This document shows positions 25,701 to 48,996 of a DNA stretch of 64,000 nucleotides, piece after piece (positions within the stretch are counted from its first letter, which is position 1; each line of letters begins with the position of its first letter). Source of the DNA: Embiotoca jacksoni (Eukaryota > Chordata > Actinopteri > Embiotocidae); the NCBI GenBank assembly GCA_022577435.1, contig JAKOON010000006.1, positions 11,947,001 through 12,011,000 of the forward strand. Direction: 5' to 3'. The translations under genes and the position numbers were made by a program. A model generated the notes under the pieces. It was not told where the DNA came from, searched no databases, and saw nothing but the letters and a program-made list of their open reading frames with translations.

Positions 25701-27419
25701 GTCCGTGGACATTTTATATTTTCATTCTAGGTTAAAATGGATCCTGTTCTCATCCATTTAGTACCGTATTACCTCCCACTCATATAGGCTGATATCACTC
25801 AGGTCTCCACATTGTTTGGACAAGGCAAGTGCATTTAATAAAGAGTAAATTATGTTCAGTTTCTTACTTGGCTCCGAGTAGCCCAAAGACACGAAGTAAA
25901 CACATTCCCTGACAGCATCTCTCACCATGTCCCACTCTGCACATATGTAGGGTCCCGGCCGAAGGATGACCAGTAAACCGATGTCCTGGGCCAGCTTCAG
26001 GAAATATTCCACGTCTCTGTCTCCACTAAAATTGTACCGGCCTGGAGACTCTTCATGGTAGTTCCAGGGAATGTACCTGCACAGTGACCGAGGGGTCAGT
26101 ATCATCCAAACAAACATTTACAGGATGTACGCTGTAAACACAAGATACTTTAAATGTCATCCTACGCTGCTCGTAAATCAAATCCAACAAAGTTCTGGCT
26201 CAACCTAAAAATCATATTGACAGGATCAGAGAATCAAATGACGAAACCTGCTCATTGTTGATTGCTTGGACTCACTTCTTCATCAAGTAAAACTTAAAAT
26301 AACTCTGAATTTTCCCTACGATTTACTTTGATAAACAAAACTGAGCTTATATTTCACATTTCTGTACAGTTACTAATGAAAGAGCAAATATGTAACAACG
26401 ATAAGGTTTTGCCAACATGCATGAAATTCCACAAACATGACTCCTGATGGATAAGGTCGTTTAGTTTAGTGATATATAAACATTTTCCTCAGGTGATAAT
26501 TCTCTAACATGAGAACGTTTCAGTTTTATACTGAAGCACATTGGAACAATCCTAAAGGACATTTGACAGAAATAACAAATCAAAAGTCAGAGTAAAGCAA
26601 ACAAAAACAGAGAGGAGAAGTAAACGTACGTCTGGATAGCATTTAGTCCTGCCATGTACATCTTAAGCAGACGATCTTTCCAGTAGACTCGGGGGATCCT
26701 GCTGTAATGAATACTTCCCGATATATAACGAAACATTTCCCCATCCTTGCGGAAGCAGTCGTCCTGGTAGTCCACGCTGAAAGAACGAGGCGCCCCGAGC
26801 TGCAAAGTCAACACAACACAATTTGACTCGCACCAGAATCTACATTATGTGTATAGAGACACAGTCACGTAATACTCTATTAAATAAAAGGTTTGTGGTT
26901 TTATGGCACACAGCTGACACCTCAGCTGACTTAAGGATGTAGTGGTCACAGATCTACTAAACGTCGTAAATAACGACTCAACACAAAATAGTGTACCTGT
27001 ACCAACATATTTCTAAAATACTGTTAAGATAAAGACATTATAAAGCCTTCATCATTATTTTAGACTATATGAGTGTATTGATGAGTTTTTCTTCTCTAAA
27101 AAAAAAAAAAAAAAAAAAAGCACAAACAATAACTAAAACTACGAACCTTTACCACAGCGTTTACAAACAGTGTTAATGTCACCAAACCTTTACTGTCTGA
27201 CACCAGTTGGTCCAAATCCTGTGTTCAATTTGAAAGGCAACCCTTTATGAAAACCAGTTATTCTCTCTGTTTAAGTTCATGTTCCTGTAATGAGGCTGCA
27301 GAGCTGCAGGTATATATGTACATATGTATTTAAAAACTTTAAAGGTCAGTTGTACTCACTGATTGTCCAAACAGCAGCAGCAGCAGCAGCAGCATGGTGC
27401 AGACTCCGAGCAGAGACAT
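19787..27419 (-). CDS. glb1: Lysosomal acid beta-galactosidase
   Basis: GH35 enzyme removing terminal beta-galactose from GM1 ganglioside and keratan sulfate in lysosomes. Sixteen coding exons, the number I recall for human GLB1: 27419-27360, 26799-26630, 26076-25926, 24755-24695, 24616-24522, 24401-24221, 23943-23885, 23794-23673, 22707-22667, 22551-22439, 22240-22166, 22017-21928, 21835-21722, 21349-21218, 20953-20714, 20041-19787. All phases close into 652 codons (human 677). Exon 1 is a signal peptide with a Leu run. Catalytic residues are Glu183 (VENEYGS, acid/base) and Glu263 (VNSEFYTGW, nucleophile). ISGSIHYSR, LRPGPYICAEW and GQVWINGFNLGRYW are intact. Introns 7 and 15 start with GC, not GT. 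The start is the upstream of two Mets (second at codon 9). The promoter is shared with ccdc86. Confidence 0.97.
25215..25510. repeat. Dispersed repeat fragment in glb1 intron 3
   Basis: The segments TTATCTCAACAAAATCTGG, TGGATTGCCACAAAATTTTG and CAGCATGCTAACATGCT are of a kind I recall as common in fish repeats. Boundaries and family are uncertain. Confidence 0.5.
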
Positions 27420-27578
27420 GAGGTCTCACGAGTCCTGTGTTCCGCTTCAGGTGGAAAGTTTAATCACATGCAGCATTTACTTGCACAAAACCCCCGAGTC
27501 TTCTGTGATATTTTTGAATGGGTGTGTTACCTTGTTATGAACAATCTATGGCGCGGCATCATGAGACGCGGAAGCAAA

Positions 27579-27588
27579 GTCATGTGAC
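27579..27588. promoter_or_regulatory. M-box/CLEAR-type site in the glb1 promoter
   Basis: GTCATGTGAC is palindromic apart from its centre and contains the M-box TCATGTGA bound by the MITF/TFEB family. It is one base from the CLEAR consensus GTCACGTGAC that marks lysosomal genes. It lies 160 bp upstream of the glb1 ATG. GLB1 is an established CLEAR-network gene in mammals; use of this site in fish is inferred. Confidence 0.55.
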
Positions 27589-27613
27589 ATGTTGTCGTAT
27601 TGACGCTTTTCAA

Positions 27614-27618
27614 CCAAT
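27614..27618 (+). promoter_or_regulatory. CCAAT box in the glb1/ccdc86 intergenic region
   Basis: CCAAT lies about 195 bp upstream of the glb1 ATG and 26 bp beyond the M-box. CCAATAGGTGGC here also matches 11 of 12 positions of the CTCF core. Confidence 0.4.
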
Positions 27619-28082
27619 AGGTGGCAGTGTTGCGGGTTTTATTCACGAGCTTTGATGCATTATGATGATTATCGTTACACAGTGAAATCTGGTCTAAAAA
27701 TAAAACAGGAGCAGTTAAGATTAATTATTGAGCGGAAAACGGTTTCAAAGGAAGGAGATTTTTTTTTTGGCAAATATTTTAAATGACAAACATAGCCTAC
27801 AGATGAAAATGTGTAGAGCAAAATAAATAATTATATGAAAGAAATGTGTGAAGTTACATCTTTATTTTACATGTATGAAAAACATTTTAACATTAACATT
27901 TATAACAAAGTTATAACAACCATTTTTACATCAACTATACTGAAGTAGGTGTGCAAAGTTCATGTTTGCAGTTCCTCCTCCAGACCTGGAGGTGGCGGTA
28001 ATGCAATACAATGCTGTGTTGTTTATCGACCAGCTGTGTGCCGGAAATACGCACTGTAAGCACACAGGTCCGGGAGTCATCA

Positions 28083-28088
28083 CACGTG
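28083..28088. promoter_or_regulatory. CACGTG E-box upstream of ccdc86
   Basis: A canonical E-box 55-60 bp before the ccdc86 ATG. CCDC86 (cyclon) is a nucleolar growth-linked gene, so MYC/MAX-type control is plausible but not shown. Confidence 0.45.
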
Positions 28089-28142
28089 GGTACAGAAGTT
28101 TGTCCGAGTAATGTGGTGTAGTCACTTTTTATAGAAAAAAAT

Positions 28143-29883
28143 ATGTCGAAGAGGACAAAAGCCATGTCAGAAGAAAATGCCGTGTCTGTGGCAGAACAAG
28201 GAGAAGAACAGGACCAGGATCCTCCAGTGGAGACCAGGCGGACCCGCAGCGGACGCAGAGTGCGTACTCCCGCCGCACTCCTCGACTCAGAAGCCCCTGT
28301 GAGGACTCCCACCCGGAGGACCAGGAGATCCGTCCTCCAGGAGCTGCCGGCGGTGGAAGAAAAAAACACGGAGGAGCCGGAGCAGAAACTCGAGAGTCTG
28401 GCCGAGGAGAAGTGTGACGTGACTGCGGAAATGGAGCCCGGTGTCGCGGCAGAGCCGAAGACCGAGGCTGCAGCAGCGGACACGGATAAAGCCGACGTTC
28501 ATGGTCATCTGTCCGGGCCTGGGCCAGCAGAGACGGCACCTGCGAGCTCAGAGACCATCCCAAAGAAGAAGCCTCACCTGGCTCCAAGTGGGAAACAAAA
28601 CGCGGTCATTCCTCTGGGGAAACCGAAATCAGGACGAGTGTGGAAGAACCGTAACAAGCAGAGGTGAAGAAGCCGGGAGTGTTTTTTTTTTAATGTTGTA
28701 GTTTGACCATTCACCTCTGCATGCAGTAATCTGAGCTCCTAGAAAACGTCCACTGAAACTGTATTTTTCTCTTTTTATGTCAAAAGAATAGTGAGTTTGC
28801 TGCCTTGACGATTTAGGTCGTTTGCCCCTTTCAGCATGGGGTTTTTAAAAGATCTTTAAGCACAGCCCCTGTTAACTCAATCTGTAAAATGTTTAATTAA
28901 GGTTGGTCATCAAACCACATTAACCACAACAGCTGACAACAACTTGTACAAATGTTCTGTACATTAAGGCAGTGTATGTTGCTGTTGACATCACATACTA
29001 TCTGTATTGACCATCTCTTTACGAGTGATGTGGATACATGGGAATTGGGGAAACCCTGTTCGAAGATCATCTGGTTTCTCAGTTAACCAGACAAATGTGA
29101 TTTTTGTCCTCCAGGTTCTCTGCTGTGGTAAGAGACAAACAGTTGTGCTCCTCTTGGGAAAAGAAGATGGCGGCCAAGCGGGAGAAGGAGCTCTTGAAAC
29201 AATATTCTTTGCAGCTTAAAAATGAGAAAGCCAGACAGAAAGAGGTAGGCAAAGAGCGGGGACCCAGGTCTGCTTAACCACTGTAACATCAAAGCATTTT
29301 ACACCTCTAATTTATTGCATTTCACCTGCCTTAACAGGAAAAGAGGAACCGGAGAGAAGAAAACTTGAAACGTCGCGCAGAGAACGAGCGCAAATCAGAG
29401 ATTGTTCAAGTGGTACGTCGACATTTGTTCATACAAGTACAGTAAAACACATAGACGTTACCTTTGTAATACACGACAGGCTCACTGGACCAAAAACAAC
29501 ATTAGTAACTTGAATTGCAACCGCACCATTATCAAGCATATTCTTACGGTCTAATATTAGTATGGAATGCATGCACAGTTTAGGATGAATATACAAGTGG
29601 TCGCGGTTCAGCACATAAGATAATTAAGTCAAAACACACTCCAAACTTTGTCTCGACAAAGTGGGAGACGGTTCATGTCATGAACAAAAGTTTCAGTCTA
29701 CCCAGATTTGACCGTCTCGTCTCTTTTGTACCACAGATCCGAAACACAGCAAAGATAAAGAGGATGAAGAAGAAACAACTGAGAAAAATCGAGAAGAGAG
29801 ACACGCTTGCTCTGCTGCAGAAGTCCCAGAAGCAGAATGTGAAAACCAAGGAACAAAAAAAAGTGGACCAGGACATTACTTAA
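28143..29883 (+). CDS. ccdc86: Coiled-coil domain-containing protein 86 (cyclon), Cgr1 family
   Basis: Nucleolar protein related to yeast Cgr1, a pre-60S ribosome biogenesis factor; vertebrate CCDC86 is also found on the mitotic chromosome periphery. Exons: 28143-28663, 29115-29244, 29338-29412, 29737-29883; all introns are GT-AG and 290 codons result (human about 360). The first 150 residues are low-complexity, with basic TRRTRSGRR and TPTRRTRRS patches and acidic stretches. The Cgr1 domain starts near 155 (IPLGKPKSGRVWKNRNKQRF) and runs to the end as a highly charged Lys/Glu coiled coil with IRNTAKIKRMKKKQLR and IEKRDTLALLQKSQ, both nearly as in human. The long open frames antisense to exon 1 are shadows. 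The first ATG in the frame is used; a second Met is at codon 8. Confidence 0.95.
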
Positions 29884-29895
29884 AGACCGTCAAAC

Positions 29896-29901
29896 AATAA
29901 A
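29896..29901 (+). promoter_or_regulatory. Poly(A) signal of ccdc86
   Basis: AATAAA 13 nt after the stop codon, followed by a T/GT-rich stretch; a very short 3' UTR is implied. Confidence 0.65.
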
Positions 29902-31179
29902 ATGCATCTGTTAAGTACTTTGTTGATTTTCTTTTTTGGTCATCTTTGACAATTTCAGGCATCAATTTTTTTTATGGGGATTTATTTACGCATTCACATA
30001 AAATCTTCTGAAATGGAGAAGTGTAATAAATTAAAAATATATGTGGCACAGTTGAGCCTGAAAGGCAGAGGCACGTACATCAATTGACATTTAAGATTAA
30101 ACTTTTTTTCTGTTTTCTTTTCCATTAAAAACTTGAATTTAAGATTTCCTATTAAAAATATATATATATATTTACAGTTGTTCTCTAACTATAGCGTCAT
30201 ACAATGTCTTTATATTTACCTTTTATTGAAATGGGTTGGCACATGCTGAAATTATAAGCTACATCATACAACAAAAATGATCATGCAACAAGTGTAGTAG
30301 TGGTATTGTCTGATCTTGTTTGGTCTCGAGTAAATAAGTCATGCGCTATGTTTACAGTTTATAAGCCGACAAAAAGAAAAAGAAATTGCAGTAGGGAAAT
30401 ACCCAAGATGTGTGTGAGGTAATTTAGAAACAGTTTGTCCACCACAGGCCACTGACAAGTTTGTTATGACCTGTAAAATATCTCCAGCACACATCAAAGT
30501 CACAATTATTAATAAGATTGAAAGGATTAGTTTAAAAATGTTTCTTTTATTGTTGCTGTTGGTGGTTAATGGCCAAAGTCATTCGAAGTGGGAAACCGGT
30601 TGTCTGCTCTGATCGATTACAGTTGGTCGACTCAGGGTTTGGTGTACACAAACGGAAGCAGTACACCCGATATAATAAGTACGCTTATGACTGCAGCTAA
30701 AGAGGTGCAACAGTGTGGAAGGTTTCTTCAGAATAATTTATTCACAGATAAACCTGTTAGGCAATTTAAAAATAGGAAAAATGGTTCAAACAAATGTCAC
30801 TGAATTTCATTAATACCAACAGATCAAAGTCTTTATGTTGGAACAGACCTCATCTATGCAGCAGACCAGGTTCAACGTCATCATTCCCGTCATCAGGTGA
30901 TACATCCTGACGAAAGTCGCTCAGTCATCCTGATGTATTAGAACAAAGCACTAATGTATTTTCTCATTTGTCAGCTTGAATGTCTGGATACATAAGTTCA
31001 CCTTTATTGAGAGTATTATTATTATTTTTTTTTTAAATATGTGAGGTATCTTTTTTTTACCCTTAGGTAGGTCATTCTGATTTGTTTCCATAGCAACAGC
31101 CGTGAACGGAGACATCATGATAAACTAGAATTACCGCCTGCACTGACTGCTCAAGCTGTACTTTACATGTATATCTGTC

Positions 31180-31395
31180 CAAACTCATATAGATATTGAA
31201 CTTACAGTGACCTTGATGGGTGACCCCCAAATTCTAATCAGTTTTTCTTTGAGTCCAAGTGAATGCTTGTGCCAAATTTGAGGAGATTCCCTGGAAGTAT
31301 TCCTGAGATTTTGCATTCACAATGGGAAATGGATGTGAACACACAGTTAACTTGAACTTTGACTTTTGATCAGTTCATCCTTGAGTCAAAGTGAA
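31180..31395. repeat. Dispersed repeat with internal direct repetition
   Basis: Two related segments, around 31230-31265 (CTAATCAGTTTTTCTTTGAG) and 31365-31395 (TGATCAGTTCATCCTTGAG), sit about 135 bp apart. The text CAAATTTGAGGAGATTCCCT is of a kind I recall from common fish tandem-type repeats. The family is not named with confidence. Confidence 0.5.
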
Positions 31396-31400
31396 CTGAC

Positions 31401-31553
31401 TTCGTCGAGTGGTGCGATCTCAATCACCTCCGGATTAACGCCAGCAAGACGAAGGAGACGGTGATTGATTTCCGCAGGAAGGCAACACCAACTACACCGG
31501 TGGACATCCGGGGATTGGACATTGACATCGTGGACACGCATACATTTTTGTAG
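31401..31553 (+). pseudogene. LINE reverse-transcriptase fragment
   Basis: A 50-codon frame ending in TAG reads WCDLNHLRIN, then KTKETVIDFRRK and DIRGLDIDIVDTHTF. This is the late part of a non-LTR (L2/Rex-like) reverse transcriptase, whose usual pattern is WC..N.L..N..KTKE...DFRR followed by V....YLG. Both ends are cut off, so it is a dead 5'- and 3'-truncated scrap. Confidence 0.8.
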
Positions 31554-34500
31554 TGCCGCTTCTCAACTTCGGGCAATGGATTTTTACCACTAGTGGATTC
31601 AAATTTCCTTTTAGGAAGGTGATTTAATTAATGCCACTTTAAACACCGCCTCCAAATTATATTCAGTGTAGGAAATGAACATCACATCATCAAATGTCAG
31701 GTACATTCTGTTGGGGAAAAACAGATCCAGTGATTGGGATCATTTAAACGTACACCGTTTAACCACATGGTGGAGGTGTTACACCATATTTATGGCTGTC
31801 TCTGACCAACTGGTATAAAACTAAAAGATCCACATCTTGAACTTAACTGTGATCTATATACAAGTAAAGGAAAGAAAAGAGGCTTTGGAAAGAATTCAGA
31901 TGCTTCCTCTTTTTCAACCTTTACTGTGTTTTAATGTAATTTACAAATGTTCTCAATTTAATTCCTCACACGCATTTGCCAACAAAGCGAAACTGTTTGT
32001 AAATTTACTAAAAGTCAAAATTAAAAATTTCATTGAAAAAAAAGTATTCAAGCTGTTTATTCAGGATTTTGAGTGTTTTTTTTCTGAAGCTTCTGTATAA
32101 GAGTAAAATTTTATGAAATTTTTCATGAAATGATCTTTGTCATCTATCTTTCCATCACAATCAGAGGGGCTTTTAAAAAAAGATTTAAAAAAAAAATTTT
32201 TTTTACTTTGTCAGCAAAGAAAAACCCCTAAATCTTTCCAAAACTTGGAAGTTTTATTAACAGTTCAAGTCAGTCACATGCAACATTTTCTTAAAATGAA
32301 TAAACATGAAATTAGCAAAAACAAGAAAAGGAAAAAAAAAAAAAGCATATTATTTTCTCCAAAATAGCAATATACAAAAATAGAGCTTACAAATACTGTA
32401 CAGCAATTGTCTCCAAAAATATTCTGCTGCAGAATTCTTAGTTTTACAAACAATGTCTGTGAGAGTCCACAAACATAATCAGTGTTAACAAAAAAGGGGT
32501 AGTGAGGGTGCGTTCAGGAACGCTACTTGAGGTGGGAGGGTGTGTTTGGGACAATGAAGGGACAATGAAGGGACAATGTTTTTTTGTGAGTTGAGAGGAC
32601 GAAATAACACACCATACAAACAAGAACAAAGTTCACTTCAGAGGCAATGATTGAGATAAAAAAAAATAAAAAGGAAACCAAGGGAAAGTTTACAAATTTT
32701 AAATTTTAAAATGTTTTAAATAGCAATTATATCACATTTGGCCCAAACGTTCCTGCTACATCATTGTGCCCTACGGGGACAATGATATACATGTGAATGA
32801 ATTGCTAATGGCATAACTCTTTCTACTCTGCGTTTCAATACATTTTTGATGTGAAATGGTGCTCCTGACTTTCATCTGATTGTGTCTTGTCTATTTATAA
32901 TGGAGTGAACTCAGAGGCAGCGCTGACGTCAGTGGTGATTTCAGTGGTGGGAAGCAGTTTTCTTCGTGACTGGCTCAGTTTCCATTTTTTTTTTTTTAGC
33001 TGTAGCCTCACAGAGACTCCCTCTTATCTCTCCTCTGTTCAAAGGAGGATTTTGATTCATAACCATTCACCTTGGGTTGGCACTTTGTCTTCTGTGGGAT
33101 TAGGATGGCACACGGAGGGGGGGGGGGATGTTCAGGTGGTTTGGGTTACAATCAAACACAACACCTAAAATGGCCAAATAGCAGCAAGTGTCAGCTGCCA
33201 CTTAGTTTATATGAAGGAGCATTTCTTGTGCACCTTGTATATAAATACATTACTACTCATACTACCATCTACATACATTTAACAATTGTGATTAGTGGCA
33301 ACTTGACTATGCAAAATAGCATGCTTTCACATTAAGTCTCATCGTCTTTTCCCTCTCGTGAATCGTACATTCAAAGGCAAATCTATTAGCAGGGACAAAG
33401 CTTTAAGACTTGTTCTTAGCAGTCTTTCAGAGACAATGGAAGGAATATTAGGCTATGGTTCGTTTATAGCGTGAAGGTTTGGGGATAATGGTATAAAGAA
33501 GAGTATTGGTTCTAACTCCGTAACATCAACAGTGAGATACAAGTTCAATAAAACAGTCATACCCTCTTCATTACAAAAGACTAAGAGGTGAGAGGGTACC
33601 AAATACTGTACATCACAAAACACACCCTGAGGAAGGCCCTTATGCTGCTAATTTTGTTCAACATAAAACCAAAACCTCCCCACTAATGATTTTCAGATCA
33701 GTAAAGAGGTTGTTTTAACACAGCCCTGGTCTTTTGTTTTGTAATGGTGGCAGTTTGTTTTGTTCAAATAAGGCAAATGTGGACAAGATGTTTCTTTGAG
33801 TTTGAGTATTAATAGTGTTTTTTTTTTTAGTAAAGGAAGCTTAGTGCTGCATTGAGGACAAACCAGCAGGTGACAGCTGACAGACAGGACAGAGAAACCC
33901 TGCCTTTGCTCTTATCTAACAGTTGGCATTTTCACCTTGCTGCATTATTCTGTGGCCCCACCACAAAGGTCATTCCTGCGGTGTGCGAGGGCCGACATTC
34001 AGCAGAGATCAAACATTCAATGCTTTTCTGCCACAAAGGGTGAAAAGGCATTGTGACGTCTTTAAAACCGTTCATGTGTTGGGAACCTGTGCTGCTCTGC
34101 CTCTGGCAGCGTTCAGAAAATAAACCACCTCGGTGGGAATTTATCGTTGTTCAAGGCACAATCTGTCATTTGTAGACAAGATATTTAAATACTTTTAGTT
34201 GTAGATTGAAACTTGATTTAGGTATGCTTTACCACAAATCTAAATTCCGTATGCAAGTTTATTTATCTGTGGATTTTCTATCAGCAAAGTCTATAAGCAA
34301 CGACAAACCTTTTACAGCACCAGAAAACGTTAAGACCTAAATGTTGCCTCATTTATTTCTTTGTTTTAGTCCGATAGCAGCTTCCAGTTTGTTGTAGTGG
34401 AGCTACTCTTTTGTTCACATTTGAATCCCTGATTGTGCCTTTAGATATAATGTAAGTTACCTGATATTACGCATCAAAGGTAAAACACAATCTCCAATTT

Positions 34501-36372
34501 AGCTTCCGCCCATCACTGTGAAGCAGTTTTTTTTTTTTTGTTCCTTTTACACCACCTTTTAAATCGGCAACAACAAATGCACAAAATGCAGTTAGCAGGA
34601 GATGAGGACAAAAAAATGTCCAGCCAGGCTCAGAGTTGATGCATGTGTGGCACTAAAACAAAAGCAGCTTGTACCGTACAGAAAGAGGGGAGAGAGGCGA
34701 AAGCACCAGAATACGGTAGCCAAAAAGCTCAACGACCCCATGTGTATGTGCATGAATGAAAATGCTGTTTCATTACAACCTGCTGACCCTGGACTCTATA
34801 GCCGCCCACCTGTCGAGGGGGTGGGCGGAGAGGGAGGGGGAGGGGGGGGGGGCAGGAGTTGTTCCATATGTGCATGTATGTTGACCAAAAGAAACGCTGA
34901 GGGCAGTACTTGTGATGTGTAACTCATTCTCTCTATTAAGCTGTACCAAGAAATTGTAATAAATAAATAAAAAAAGAAAAAAAGAAACTAAATACAATCT
35001 GGGGAAGAAGCAAAAATAACCTCAACTGTGGATGCAGCACATTTTAAGTAGGAGTTTATGCAGCAGATCAGTAATTTTCTTTCAGGATATATGATGGACG
35101 TTTGAAATAGATTAACTTAAAGAGTTTGACACTTGCTGCTTGGTTTCGTTAAATGTCTCAGCCTGAACCTGAAGCATGCCGCCATCACATTCACACAGCT
35201 CTACTTCGATTAAAAAAAAAAACAACAACCCGATACAGCAGCAGCAGAGCAAAGTAAAACGGGAGACTTGTGTCACTTTGGTGTTGTTTGAATAATGTTG
35301 CCAGATTACAAGTGTTTGTTCTGTGAAAGTTTTACAGTTTAAGCATCAGCTGCTACACACTGATACTGGTTAAGATGATAACAGTAGTTACTTTTTCCGT
35401 TTTGGAGTTCCTGAATGTCATTTCCAAAAAGGGTGATAGTATTTAGCCTGCACTTGCCTAATAGCACTCGTACATAGAGGAGGTTACCCAGTAAAAATCG
35501 TAAGTGTCGGTACGATTTGATCACTATCACCCTTCTGTATAAACACATGAATACAAACAGACAACAACCACAGTCACATTCTAATTCATGACAAATGGGT
35601 GATGAGGGAACAAATTCGGTAGGTGTGTTATTGTGTAAGATTCTGGGAGTCAACACATTCAAACTTTTCACATTTAGTCAGACATACAATCTCGAGGTTA
35701 CTTTGCGTTTCATTTCTGGCATGTGTGTACAATCTGAACCCAAACCAAAGTCCAAATTTCCCAACATCTACCGTCATAGGTTGTGTTGTCCCTTTGAGAT
35801 ATAGAGTATATTGTAGATATTTCTCTCAAAAATTTACCAAGTCAAAATAAAAACCCATGTTGCTTTGTACACAGAAATAATAGTTCGTGATAAAATATAA
35901 AACATGACCTTGGGACCTTGATCCACAAGCAAATAAGGTTTGACTTCTTGTAAAGTGCTCGTTAAAAAAAGAAAAACAACTTCTATTTGAATGTATTATA
36001 GTTCTTGGCTTTTTTTTTGTTTTTGTTCGTCCCGGTCTTTTGCTGGTGTCCCCAGAAAAGTGCTTTGGTTGTGAAAAAGTTGTCGACCTTTTCTCGATCG
36101 AGAAGGAAATTCACCTCTTCATTGTCCGCGAAAAGAAAAAAAAACATGAAAATGGCCGACCATCAGTCAAAGTTGATGTCAGGAACCAATGCAAACATAA
36201 GAGGTGCCGATGGCTACAAATTCAGTTTTTGTGAATATCTGTGCAGTAACTCCAGCTTCTCCCGGCCATAGACCCATACCAAAGCGTACCTGTACAGGTG
36301 AGAGCATGAGTGTTGGGATGTGTGTTGTTGGTGTGTGTCTGTGTTGTACTGTAGAAGAAGATTTTGAGTCTG

Positions 36373-48996
<12,624 letters not shown>

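Larger units (their letters stand above)
27420..28142. promoter_or_regulatory. Shared head-to-head promoter region of glb1 and ccdc86
   Basis: The two start codons diverge across 723 bp. The glb1 side holds an M-box and a CCAAT box. The ccdc86 side holds a CACGTG E-box and a GCCGGAAAT (ETS-like) stretch at about 28040-28048. The middle (27700-27940) is AT-rich. Whether transcription is truly coupled is unknown. Confidence 0.55.
29902..36372. other. Region between ccdc86 and the rnf24 stop; part is likely rnf24 3' UTR
   Basis: No coding exon was recognised apart from the LINE scrap. On the minus strand the first several kb below 36373 should be rnf24 3' UTR. Minus-strand AATAAA motifs at 34352-34357 and 34258-34263 are candidate ends, but I cannot choose. 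Also present are a GGGACAATGAA triplicate at about 32549-32580, poly-purine runs and G-rich patches near 33115 and 34840. Confidence 0.4.

Noticed and set aside
27931..28587. Long minus-strand frames of up to 182 codons
   Set aside because: They are shadows of ccdc86 exon 1, which has clear homology on the plus strand.
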